Of a stretch of 37,168 nt of DNA, positions 24,846 through 32,308 are shown piece after piece. A model generated the notes under the pieces. The model made no database searches, was not told the DNA's origin, and worked only from the letters and a program-made list of their open reading frames with translations. The position numbers were made by a program, and so were the translations under genes. The DNA comes from Candidatus Allofournierella merdavium. GTDB lineage: Bacteria; Bacillota; Clostridia; Oscillospirales; Ruminococcaceae. Every line of letters starts with the position of its first letter. Within the stretch, counting starts at the first letter, position 1. The DNA is taken from assembly GCA_019118765.1 (NCBI GenBank), contig DWYI01000032.1, positions 1-37,168 of the forward strand, written 5' to 3'.

Positions 24846-26366
24846 TTACTTCTCGGAACCGATCTCGATGTTCTCAGAGGCATAGGCGCCCTCCTCGGCC
24901 TCCTTGGAGAACAGGTCTTCCACAAAGGCCTCGGGCAGAGGCTGGGTGTACTTGCTCACCACGAAGAACACGATGGTGGAGACGATGGCGCCGGACACGA
25001 ACGGCGGGCAGCCCAGGATGTAGTTGCCGCCGGGCATGACCATGTAGAAGAACAGGGTGCCCAGGCCGCCGGCCAGCATGGAGGCCACGCAGCCGGCCGT
25101 GGTGCCCTTCTTGGAGTACACGCCCGCGAACACGGGCACCACCAGGGTGCCGGCGATGACGCTGAACGCGTAGGAATTGAGGTAGGAGAGCATGGGCAGT
25201 TCCATAAACGAGCCCACGATGACCACCGCGATGATCACGAACATCGTGATGTTGGAGACCAGGATGGTCTGCTTTTCACTGGCGTCCTTGCGGATGAACT
25301 TCTTGTAGATGTCCACGCCGAAGGCGCTGCCGCTGGTCATCAGCACGCCGTCGATGGTGCTCATGGCCGCCGCGATGACGGCCACGATGACCACCGCGCC
25401 CAGAATGTTCGGGAAGAAGGTGAGCACCAGGTTCGGGAACACCAGGTCGGGGTTGTCGATGAACTGGTCGCCGAAGTAGGCGCGGCCCATGTTGCCGATG
25501 ATCATGCTGCCGATCAGGATGGCGCCCAGCCAGATGGAAAGCACGATGGAGGAAACGTAAATGGTCTTTTTGTCCTTGATGGTGAAGTTGGTCTGCACCA
25601 GCTGGGGCAGGCCCCAGGGGGTGAGGGCGTAGACGGCGGAGAACAGGAACAGGTTGCTCCAGCCCATGGGGCCCGGGGTCTCCAGCAGGGCCGGGTCGGA
25701 GGCAGCCACGCCGGCGGCGATCTCGGTGGGGCCGCCCACGATGAAGAAGCCCGCCACCAGAACGGCCAGCATGCCGAAGGCCATCAGCAGGCCCTGGATC
25801 ACGTCGGTGTAGCAGCGTGCCATGTAGCCGCCGAAGATCAGGTACACGCAGGCGACGCCCGCCACCAGGAAGACGGCCACCTCATAGCTCAGCCCCAGCA
25901 GGCTGGCCAGCGAGAGGGCGCCGCCCTTGATCACGCCCACCATGTAGGGCACCATGAAGATGATGATGACCACGGAGGCGATGATGCTGGCGAAGTTGCT
26001 TTTGAAACGCTTGCTGATGTACTCGGGCAGAGTCATCGCGTTCAGCCGCACGGAGACCCTGCGCAGCCCGTGGGAGAAGAAGATCAGGCCCAGCGGCAGC
26101 AGGACCACCTGCGCCACGGGCATCATCAGGTAGGCCATGCCCGCCTTGTAAGCCGTGCCGGTATTGCCGATGAAAGTGGAAGCGCTCAGGTAGGTGGAGC
26201 CGTAGGTCAAGGCAAAGACCCACGGGCCCAGGTTGCGGCCCCCCGTCAGGAAGCCGCTGAGGTTGTTTGCGTACTTTTTGTTGCAGTAAACACCAATGCC
26301 CAACATACCGATGATATAAATCGCCAGCACGATCAGGCCGATCACTTCAAGAGAGCCAGATAACAT
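24846..26366 (-). CDS. sodium:solute symporter (SSS family)
   Basis: A 506-residue inner-membrane transporter with about 13 hydrophobic spans, using a sodium gradient to import a solute. GGAGAT precedes ATG 26366. SSS landmarks are the GVYCNKKYANNLSGFLTGGRNLGPWVFALTYGSTYLSASTFIGNTGTAYKAG block near residues 27-75 and the VVAVIAAAMSTIDGVLMTSGSAFGVDIY block near 310-335, which contains the conserved sodium-site serines. It resembles PanF/monocarboxylate-type symporters more than sugar transporters. A 39-residue membrane protein is encoded 113 bases upstream, an arrangement seen for SSS carriers with a small accessory subunit. It is probably the uptake system for the acid or ureide degraded by this operon. 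Confidence 0.92.
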   Translation of the reverse strand: MLSGSLEVIGLIVLAIYIIGMLGIGVYCNKKYANNLSGFLTGGRNLGPWVFALTYGSTYLSASTFIGNTGTAYKAGMAYLMMPVAQVVLLPLGLIFFSHGLRRVSVRLNAMTLPEYISKRFKSNFASIIASVVIIIFMVPYMVGVIKGGALSLASLLGLSYEVAVFLVAGVACVYLIFGGYMARCYTDVIQGLLMAFGMLAVLVAGFFIVGGPTEIAAGVAASDPALLETPGPMGWSNLFLFSAVYALTPWGLPQLVQTNFTIKDKKTIYVSSIVLSIWLGAILIGSMIIGNMGRAYFGDQFIDNPDLVFPNLVLTFFPNILGAVVIVAVIAAAMSTIDGVLMTSGSAFGVDIYKKFIRKDASEKQTILVSNITMFVIIAVVIVGSFMELPMLSYLNSYAFSVIAGTLVVPVFAGVYSKKGTTAGCVASMLAGGLGTLFFYMVMPGGNYILGCPPFVSGAIVSTIVFFVVSKYTQPLPEAFVEDLFSKEAEEGAYASENIEIGSEK

Positions 26367-26479
26367 GGTTCCATCTCCTTTGTTCGCGTTCGCACGTGTG
26401 GGGGGCGCGCGCCCGCATTGCCGCGCGGCAAAGGCCTTTGGCGCGGCACCGCAGCGGGGCGGCCCGTTCGTTCCTCAGC

Positions 26480-26599
26480 TCAGTCCCCGGTCTTCAGGTA
26501 TTTCACATACCGATAGGTGCAGTACGCCGCGGTGAGCACCGTCAGGATGGGGCCGACAAACCAGCCAAGATACGTCGGGAAAGGCAGACCTAAGATCAT
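26480..26599 (-). CDS. 39-residue symporter small accessory protein
   Basis: A short frame of 40 codons including TGA at 26480-26482. The start ATG at 26597-26599 is preceded by GGGAGGAAC, a strong ribosome site seven bases away. The protein begins MILGLPFPTYLGWF, continues with a single hydrophobic span (VGPILTVLTAAYCTY) and ends in a basic, polar tail RYVKYLKTGD. This layout, directly before a sodium:solute symporter gene, matches the small accessory proteins known to accompany SSS carriers. It likely associates with the symporter in the membrane. Codon use agrees with the neighbours. The gene is small and easily missed. Confidence 0.75.
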   Translation of the reverse strand: MILGLPFPTYLGWFVGPILTVLTAAYCTYRYVKYLKTGD

Positions 26600-26647
26600 A
26601 ATCGTTCCTCCCTCATGGTTTCTTCATGGTCGTTGTTGCGGTTCATT

Positions 26648-26675
26648 TGTCAAGGTAAAGAAGGTAAACGTTTAC
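26648..26675 (-). promoter_or_regulatory. cre/LacI-type operator and -35 upstream of the symporter unit
   Basis: A perfect palindrome GTAAACGTTTAC at 26664-26675 has the core of CcpA catabolite sites and LacI-family operators. Ten bases downstream on the minus strand is a consensus -35 TTGACA (26648-26653); the matching -10 is poor. This suggests a separately regulated promoter for the accessory protein and symporter, with catabolite control or a local LacI-type regulator. The rest of 26600-26808 contains GC-rich inverted repeats. Confidence 0.5.
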
Positions 26676-26808
26676 GCAAAAAACAAACGGACGCGCCCGC
26701 GGCCGCAAAGGGGGCGGCGCGCCGCTGTTTTGCCAGGAAAGGCGCCCGCCGCGCGGCGGCGGAGCAATGCCGCGCGGCGGGGCCGGGGGATGTTGTGCCG
26801 GGGGCTGA

Positions 26809-27801
26809 TTACTTCTTCTTCATCAGCAGGGCCAGCACGGCCTTCTGGGCGTGCAGGCGGTTCTCGGCCTGGTCATACACGATGGAGTGCTCGCCGTCGA
26901 TCACCGCGTCGGTGACCTCCTCGCCGCGGGCGGCGGGCAGCGGATGCATGTAGTAGGAAACGGGCTTGGCGAGCTTGAAGTGCTCGTCGGAGATGCACCA
27001 GTCCTTCGCGAACTGCTTGCGGTACTCCTTGTCCTCCGCCTTGTCCATGCCGTGGGTGCTGCCCCAGCTCTTCGCGTAGATCACGTCGGCGTCGGTGCTG
27101 GCCTCGTAGATGTCGTTGGTGATGGTCAGCTTGCCGCCGGTCTTCTTGTAGGCCTCGTTGGCAAAGGCCATGTACTCGTCGTCCAGCTCGTAGCCCTTGG
27201 GATAGGCCAGGGTCAGGTCGGCGCCCAGCAGGCTGCAGGCGATCAGCATGGCCTGGGGCACGCCGGGGGACTTCACGCGGTCGGAGTAAGCCCAGCTCAT
27301 CACGATCTTCTTCTTCTTCCAGCCGGCGCCCAGCTTCTCCTGCAGGGTCATGATGTCGCCCATGCACTGGCAGGGATGCTCTTTGTCGTCCAGGCCGTTG
27401 ATCACGGGGATGGTGGTGGCCTTGCGGATCTCGTTCATGATGTCGCGGGCCATGCCGTATTTCTCCAGGTCATACAGACGGACCATCAGCGCGTCCAGGT
27501 AACGGCTCAGAACAAGGCCGGTGTCCTCCCAGGTCTCCTTGTTCTTGCGCTGCATGTTGTCCTCGCTGTAGTACTGGGCATGGCCGCCCAGCTGGGTCAT
27601 GCCGGTCTCGAAGGAGACGCGGGTGCGGGTGGAGGGCTGGGCGAAGATCATGCCCAGGGTCTTGTTCTTCAGCAGCTCGTGGGAAGCGCCCATGGCGTTC
27701 TGCCGCTTCAGGTCAAAGGCCACGTCCAGGATGGTCTGGATCTCTTCACCCGTGTAGTCCATCAGGGTAACAAAGTCTTTGCCGCGCATGTCGGTCCTCA
27801 T
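26809..27801 (-). CDS. YgeW-like knotted carbamoyltransferase
   Basis: A 330-residue cytosolic enzyme of the ornithine/aspartate carbamoyltransferase superfamily; ATG 27801 follows AGGAGG. The carbamoyl-phosphate loop is STRTR (57-61), and HPCQ (142-145) is of the ornithine type, whereas HPLP (286-289) is of the aspartate type. The segment KKIVMSWAYSDRVKSPGVPQ with LGADLTLAYPKGY and YAKSWGS strongly resembles the knotted acetylornithine carbamoyltransferase/YgeW branch. Knotted enzymes bind N-substituted or unusual amino acids. In this operon, with an amidohydrolase before it and carbamate kinase in the same transcript, it most likely works in the degrading direction: an N-carbamoyl amino acid plus phosphate gives an amino acid plus carbamoyl phosphate. 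No arginine deiminase gene is present. The substrate is unknown. Confidence 0.9.
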   Translation of the reverse strand: MRTDMRGKDFVTLMDYTGEEIQTILDVAFDLKRQNAMGASHELLKNKTLGMIFAQPSTRTRVSFETGMTQLGGHAQYYSEDNMQRKNKETWEDTGLVLSRYLDALMVRLYDLEKYGMARDIMNEIRKATTIPVINGLDDKEHPCQCMGDIMTLQEKLGAGWKKKKIVMSWAYSDRVKSPGVPQAMLIACSLLGADLTLAYPKGYELDDEYMAFANEAYKKTGGKLTITNDIYEASTDADVIYAKSWGSTHGMDKAEDKEYRKQFAKDWCISDEHFKLAKPVSYYMHPLPAARGEEVTDAVIDGEHSIVYDQAENRLHAQKAVLALLMKKK

Positions 27802-27830
27802 AATGCTTACCTCCTATGTTATAAAAATAT

Positions 27831-29216
27831 CTATTCGGCAGGGCTGACGAATGTTCCCCAGCCTTGCTTTCCGGTAATGGTGCCTTCCTGGAACACCTTT
27901 TCGCCCCGCACATAGGTGCGGACGATGGTGTAGTGCATGGGAAGGCCTTCGTAGAGCACGGCGCTCTCCCGCGCCTTGGTGAACAGCTTTGAGATATCCA
28001 GCGGCACGGGTACGGCGTATTTCTTCACCAGCACCACGTCCGCGTCGGCGCCCTCGGCCAGCCGGCCCTTGCGGGGCGCCAGGCCCAGCATCCGGGCGGT
28101 GCTCTCCGCCGTGGCTTCGGCGATGGCCTCACAGGTGAGGGTGCCGTCCGCCACCGCGTTCAGCAGAAGGGGCAGCGAGAGCTCCAGCCCCGGCAGGCCG
28201 TCGAAGGTGTGCCAGATATCCTGGCCGTTCTTCAGCTTTTCCTCCTTGAGGTAGGGCGCGTGGTCGCTGCCCGTCATGGCAAAGGCCCCGTCCCGGTACA
28301 TCCGCCGCAGCTCGGCCATGCGCTGCGGGTCCCGCAGCGGCGGCTTCATCCGGGCGAACACGCCCGCGTGCTCGGCGGTGTCCTCGTTGAAGAGGATGTA
28401 CTGGGGGCAGGTCTCGGCGTACACCTGCACCCCCTCCGCCCGGGCCGCCTGGATCATCTTCACCGCCTCCGGCGTGCTCACATGGCACACGCTGGCGCGG
28501 CAGCCGGTCTTGCGGGCCGCCTCGATCACCCAGGCCACGGCGGCCGTCTCGGCCTCCACCGGGCGGGAGCGGCAGAACGCCTTCAGCCCGTTTTCGCCGG
28601 CGTCCATCCGGCGCTTGGTCTCGGCGGCGACGTACTGGTTCAGCTCGCTGTGCACCGCCAGCAGCCGGCCCGTGGGGGCCACCCGCTCCATCACGGCGCA
28701 AAGGGCGTCCTGGGTCTCGCTGCACAGGCCGTAGAACTCGGCCTCCCGGCCGGGCACCGGCGGCATGGTGAAGGTCTTGTAGGCCACGGCGCCCTGCCGG
28801 GCCAGCCGCCCGATGTCCTCCAGGTTATCCGCCCCGGCGCCGCCGTACAGCGCCACGTCCACGTAGGCCGCGGCCGTCGCTTCGGCCTTGCGGGCCAGGA
28901 ACGCCTCCTCGGTGGAGGCCGGCGGGTTGGCCACCGGCATCTCCGCCACGGTGGTGACGCCCCCCGCCGCGGCCGCCATGGTGCCGCTGGCGAAGTCCTC
29001 CCGGTGGGAGAGCTTGCCGCCGCGGATGTGCACATGGCTGTCGATCATGCCGGGGAACACCAGCATCCCCTCGGCGTTTACCGTCTCCTTCGCGGGGTCG
29101 GGCGCTTCGCCCGGCTTGAGCACCCGCACGATCCGGCCGTCCTTGATCTCCAGGCCGCCGGCGAGGCAGCCTTCCGGCCTCACGAGGGTGCCGCCCACAA
29201 TGTTCAGATCGTTCAT
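27831..29216 (-). CDS. dihydroorotase/hydantoinase/allantoinase-type amidohydrolase
   Basis: A 461-residue cytosolic binuclear metal amidohydrolase that opens cyclic amides such as dihydropyrimidines or hydantoins. I prefer ATG 29216, six bases after GGGGG; an ATG at 29222 touches the ribosome site. Metal ligands are all visible: DSHVH (59-63), carboxylated Lys147 in AYKTF, His189 in VHSE, His245 in CHVST and Asp318 in GSDHAPY. EFASGTMAAAAGGVTT-like sequence after HRED and TCPQYILF resemble allantoinase/dihydroorotase family proteins. Length is right for the cyclic-amidase group. It sits between PreT and the carbamoyltransferase, so it should open the ring made by PreTA to an N-carbamoyl amino acid. 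The ring itself cannot be named from the sequence. Confidence 0.92.
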   Translation of the reverse strand: MNDLNIVGGTLVRPEGCLAGGLEIKDGRIVRVLKPGEAPDPAKETVNAEGMLVFPGMIDSHVHIRGGKLSHREDFASGTMAAAAGGVTTVAEMPVANPPASTEEAFLARKAEATAAAYVDVALYGGAGADNLEDIGRLARQGAVAYKTFTMPPVPGREAEFYGLCSETQDALCAVMERVAPTGRLLAVHSELNQYVAAETKRRMDAGENGLKAFCRSRPVEAETAAVAWVIEAARKTGCRASVCHVSTPEAVKMIQAARAEGVQVYAETCPQYILFNEDTAEHAGVFARMKPPLRDPQRMAELRRMYRDGAFAMTGSDHAPYLKEEKLKNGQDIWHTFDGLPGLELSLPLLLNAVADGTLTCEAIAEATAESTARMLGLAPRKGRLAEGADADVVLVKKYAVPVPLDISKLFTKARESAVLYEGLPMHYTIVRTYVRGEKVFQEGTITGKQGWGTFVSPAE

Positions 29217-29289
29217 CTGCATCCCCCTTTCGCACTCCGGCCGCGGGGGCCCCGGCGGGGATGGCCGCCGGCGCGCCCGGGGCCGCCGG

Positions 29290-30516
29290 TCATTTCAGCA
29301 TCGCGTCGATGGCCCGGGCCGCCTTTTTGCCCTCGCCCACCGCCTTGACCACGGTGGCGCCGCCGCTCAGCCAGTCGCCGCCCGCAAAGCAGTTGGTGCC
29401 CTCCACGCGCAGCGTGTCGGGGTCCACCTTGCCGGCCACCAGCGTCGTGTCCGCCTTCTTGCCGATGGCGAACACCACCCGGGAGACGTTCAGGGTGAAC
29501 TCGCTGCCGGGCACGGCCTCAAAGCCCTTGCGCGCCTCGCCCGGCTTTTCCACCAGGCGGTTGCGCACGAAGGTGACGGCCGCGCCCTCCGCCGTTTTGG
29601 CGATGGCCACCGGCGACACCATGTACATCAGTTCCACGCCCTTGTCGGCGGCGGAGAAGAACTCCTCGTCGCAGGCGGGCATCTCCGCCCGGGAGCGGCG
29701 GTAGGCCAGCACGGCCTTTTCCGCGCCCGCCGTCAGGCTGGCGCACACCGCGTCGATGGCGGAGTCGCCGCCGCCCACCACCAGCACGGTGCCGCTGACG
29801 CTGGGGGTGGCGCCGCTCTTCAGATCGGCCAGATACTGCGAGCAGCCCACCACCGGCGCGCCCTCGGCGATGTCCACGCCGCTGATGCGGTCCTGGGCGA
29901 GGCCGGCGCCCACGAACACCGCGTCGTAGGTCCTGGAGAGCTCCTCCAGACGGGCGGCGTCCACCGGGGCGTTGTAGTGGAAGCGGATGGTGTCGGCGGC
30001 CAGTTCGGCCAGGTCGTTCTCCACCACGGCGGCGTCGATGCGCTCGGCCGGGATCTCCTTTGCCACCACGCCTGCGGCGGCGGACCCCTTCTCGAACACA
30101 TCCACCTCATAGCCCAGCCGGGCCAGGATGGCCGCGCAGCCCAGGCCCGCGGGGCCGGCGCCCACCACCGCCACCTTTTTGCCGTTGGCCGGGGCCAGTT
30201 CCGGCCGGAAGGCGGCGTTGGCGCAGGCGAACTTCTGCAGGTCCCGGATGTGGATGGGGGCGTCGCAGTAGTTCATGGTGCAGTTTTTCTGGCACAGGTT
30301 CTCGCTGGGGCACAGCGTGCCGCAGATGCCACCCAGGGGGTTGGCCGTCTTGATCACCCGCTTGGCGCTCTGGACGTCCGCGTAGCGCAGATGGCGGATG
30401 AACTGTGCCACGTCCACGCCGGCGGGGCAGCCCTGCTGGCAGGGGGCGTCCACACAGTACAGGCAGCGTTTGGCCTCCGCCTGCACAGCGGCCAGGGTTT
30501 GCTTGATCTCGCTCAT
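29290..30516 (-). CDS. preT: PreT-type NAD-dependent dihydropyrimidine dehydrogenase subunit
   Basis: A 408-residue FAD/Fe-S electron-transfer subunit. ATG 30516 has AAAGGAGG nine bases upstream. The N-terminal domain carries two Cys groups for [4Fe-4S] clusters: C18, C21, C26, C30 and C65, C69, C75, C79 (CLYCVDAPCQQGC and CGTLCPSENLCQKNC). FAD binds at GAGPAG (119-124) and NAD(P)H at GGGDSA (248-253); the FAD C-terminal motif GDWLSGGATVVKAVGEGKKAA closes the domain. This is the layout of E. coli PreT and of the N-terminal half of mammalian dihydropyrimidine dehydrogenase. It passes electrons between NAD(H) and PreA, encoded 14 bases upstream. In this context it probably drives reduction of a pyrimidine-like ring. 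Confidence 0.93.
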   Translation of the reverse strand: MSEIKQTLAAVQAEAKRCLYCVDAPCQQGCPAGVDVAQFIRHLRYADVQSAKRVIKTANPLGGICGTLCPSENLCQKNCTMNYCDAPIHIRDLQKFACANAAFRPELAPANGKKVAVVGAGPAGLGCAAILARLGYEVDVFEKGSAAAGVVAKEIPAERIDAAVVENDLAELAADTIRFHYNAPVDAARLEELSRTYDAVFVGAGLAQDRISGVDIAEGAPVVGCSQYLADLKSGATPSVSGTVLVVGGGDSAIDAVCASLTAGAEKAVLAYRRSRAEMPACDEEFFSAADKGVELMYMVSPVAIAKTAEGAAVTFVRNRLVEKPGEARKGFEAVPGSEFTLNVSRVVFAIGKKADTTLVAGKVDPDTLRVEGTNCFAGGDWLSGGATVVKAVGEGKKAARAIDAMLK

Positions 30517-30530
30517 GCTTTCCGCCTCCT

Positions 30531-31730
30531 TTACCTGCGTTCCATCGTCATGCAGCTGACGGGGCACACCTGGGTGCACAGCCCGCAGCCGTCGCACTTG
30601 TCCTTGTCCACCACGGCCTTGCGGCTCTCGTCCATGTGGATGGCGCTGTAGGCGCTGTCGGCGCACACCACCGCGCAGCGGCCGCAGCCCACGCACTTGT
30701 CGCGGTCGGGGCTGGAGTACAGCTTGTAATCCCGGGACAGGTCGTTGTGGCGGAAGATGTTGGGCAGCGCCTTGCCGCTGAAGTCGGAGATGCTCTCGAA
30801 GCCCATCTCCTCCATGTAGTTCAGCAGGCCCGCCGTCATGTCGTTGATGATGCGGTAGCCGTGGTGCATCACGGCGGAGCACACCTGCAGCGAGGAGGCG
30901 CCGGCCAGGATGAATTCCACCGCGTCGTGCCAGTTGTAGATGCCGCCGATGCCCGAGACCGGGATGTTCACGGCCTGGGCCACCTGGGCCACCGTGCGCA
31001 GGGCGATGGGCTTGATGGCCGCGCCGCTCAGGCCCTGGAAGGCGCTGCGGCCGTCCACGTTGGGATAGGGCACGAAGGTGTGGATGTCGATGCCCGGCAG
31101 GCTGTTCAGGGTGTTGATGGTGGCGATGGCGTCGGCGCCGGCGGCCTCGGCCGCCCGGGCCTTGCCGGGGATGTCCTGCACGATGGCGGGCAGCTTGGGC
31201 ATCACGGGCTTTTTGGTCTCCTCCCGCACCCAGGTGGTCACCATCTTGATGGCCTCCTCGTTGCCGCCCACCGTGGCGCCGCCGCCGGACTCGGCCATGC
31301 CGTGCGAGCAGGAGAAGTTCAGCTCGAAGCCGTCCGCGCCGGCCTGGTCGAACATGCGGGTCACCTCGCGCCACTGCTCCTCCACAAGGCCCTCGGTGTG
31401 CAGCAGGCTCACCCACACGCCGTGTTCGGGAAAGCGCTCCTTCAGCCAGCGGGTGTCCTCGGCCCATTTTTCAATGTGCTTGGGGCTGCCCAGCTCGAAG
31501 TTGGTGAAGCCCACGATGTCGCCGTCGGCGCTCTTCACCGCCGTGATGCGGGGGTTCACGTTCCGCGCCTGGCTCAGGGTGTAGGCCAGTGTTTTCAGCA
31601 CCGCGCCGCCCCAGCCTTCCTCAAAACACCTCGCCACCATTTCCACATTGGTGGTGGGAGGGGCCGAAGAAAGCATGAAGGGGTTGGGCATGGAAACACC
31701 GGCAAAGTTCACTTTCAGGGACGGTGCCAT
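30531..31730 (-). CDS. preA: PreA-type dihydropyrimidine dehydrogenase catalytic subunit
   Basis: A 399-residue FMN TIM-barrel (dihydroorotate-dehydrogenase-like) enzyme with a C-terminal ferredoxin domain. AAGGAGG precedes ATG 31730. The active-site loop reads ELNFSCSHGMAESGGG with Cys141 at the position of the general-acid Cys of dihydropyrimidine dehydrogenase; the usual Cys-Pro is Cys-Ser here. Asn206-Thr207 (ATINTLNS) correspond to pyrimidine-contacting residues. Two [4Fe-4S] sets are C346, C349, C352, C356 and C379, C382, C385, C389. It forms the PreTA complex and would reduce the 5,6 double bond of uracil-like rings with NADH. The altered loop (ESGGG instead of the usual glycine-arginine pattern) may mean a substituted pyrimidine as substrate; this is inference. 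Confidence 0.93.
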   Translation of the reverse strand: MAPSLKVNFAGVSMPNPFMLSSAPPTTNVEMVARCFEEGWGGAVLKTLAYTLSQARNVNPRITAVKSADGDIVGFTNFELGSPKHIEKWAEDTRWLKERFPEHGVWVSLLHTEGLVEEQWREVTRMFDQAGADGFELNFSCSHGMAESGGGATVGGNEEAIKMVTTWVREETKKPVMPKLPAIVQDIPGKARAAEAAGADAIATINTLNSLPGIDIHTFVPYPNVDGRSAFQGLSGAAIKPIALRTVAQVAQAVNIPVSGIGGIYNWHDAVEFILAGASSLQVCSAVMHHGYRIINDMTAGLLNYMEEMGFESISDFSGKALPNIFRHNDLSRDYKLYSSPDRDKCVGCGRCAVVCADSAYSAIHMDESRKAVVDKDKCDGCGLCTQVCPVSCMTMERR

Positions 31731-31785
31731 TTCAGTTCCTCCTTCGTGTCGTTCTGTTTTTTTCAGAGGGTGCGCGCACCCTGCC

Positions 31786-32283
31786 TCAGTCTTTTTTCAG
31801 GATCTTCTTCAGGTGGTTCTTCAGCCCGCCGTCCTCCACGATGCTCAGCACATGCTCGGGCAGCTTGCTGCCGTAGTAGGTCTTGCCGGTGGTGAGGTCC
31901 TTGATCTCACCGGTCAGCAGGTCCACCTGGATCTCGTCGCCCTGGTTCAGCTCGCTGGTGTCGGCCAGCGTGACCACCGGGAAACCCACGTTGATGCAGT
32001 TGCGGAAAAAGATGCGCGCGAAACTCTGGGCGATCACCCCGCCCACGCCGGCGTATTTCAGCGCGATCTGCGCCGTCTCGCGGCTGGAGCCGGGGCCGAA
32101 GTTTTTGCCGGCCACGATGATGTCGCCCTTTTCGATGGCGTCCGCGAAGCCGGGATAGGCGCGCTCCATGGCGTGCTTGCCGATCTCCTCGTAGCTGGCG
32201 TCCATGTATTCGCCCGGGGAGATGATATCGGTGTTGATGTCGTCCCCGAATTTCCACACCTTGCCTTTGATCTGCGAATTCAT
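31786..32283 (-). CDS. aconitase-type hydratase small subunit (LeuD/DmdB-like)
   Basis: A 165-residue swivelling-domain subunit. ATG 32283 is preceded by a weak GGGGG ribosome site, and the gene lies 25 bases after the large subunit, so translation is probably coupled. Family marks are KFGDDINTDIISPGEYM (11-27) and the substrate-binding loop NFGPGSSRE (61-69), where many LeuD proteins have NFGCGSSRE. Length fits isopropylmalate isomerase, homoaconitase and dimethylmaleate hydratase small subunits (about 165), not the larger leucine enzyme of proteobacteria (about 200). With its partner it would add water to a branched unsaturated dicarboxylate such as citraconate or dimethylmaleate. The surroundings are catabolic; no leucine genes are near. 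Confidence 0.9.
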   Translation of the reverse strand: MNSQIKGKVWKFGDDINTDIISPGEYMDASYEEIGKHAMERAYPGFADAIEKGDIIVAGKNFGPGSSRETAQIALKYAGVGGVIAQSFARIFFRNCINVGFPVVTLADTSELNQGDEIQVDLLTGEIKDLTTGKTYYGSKLPEHVLSIVEDGGLKNHLKKILKKD

Positions 32284-32308
32284 ATCCTGTTCCCCCTTTG
32301 CGGCGCGC

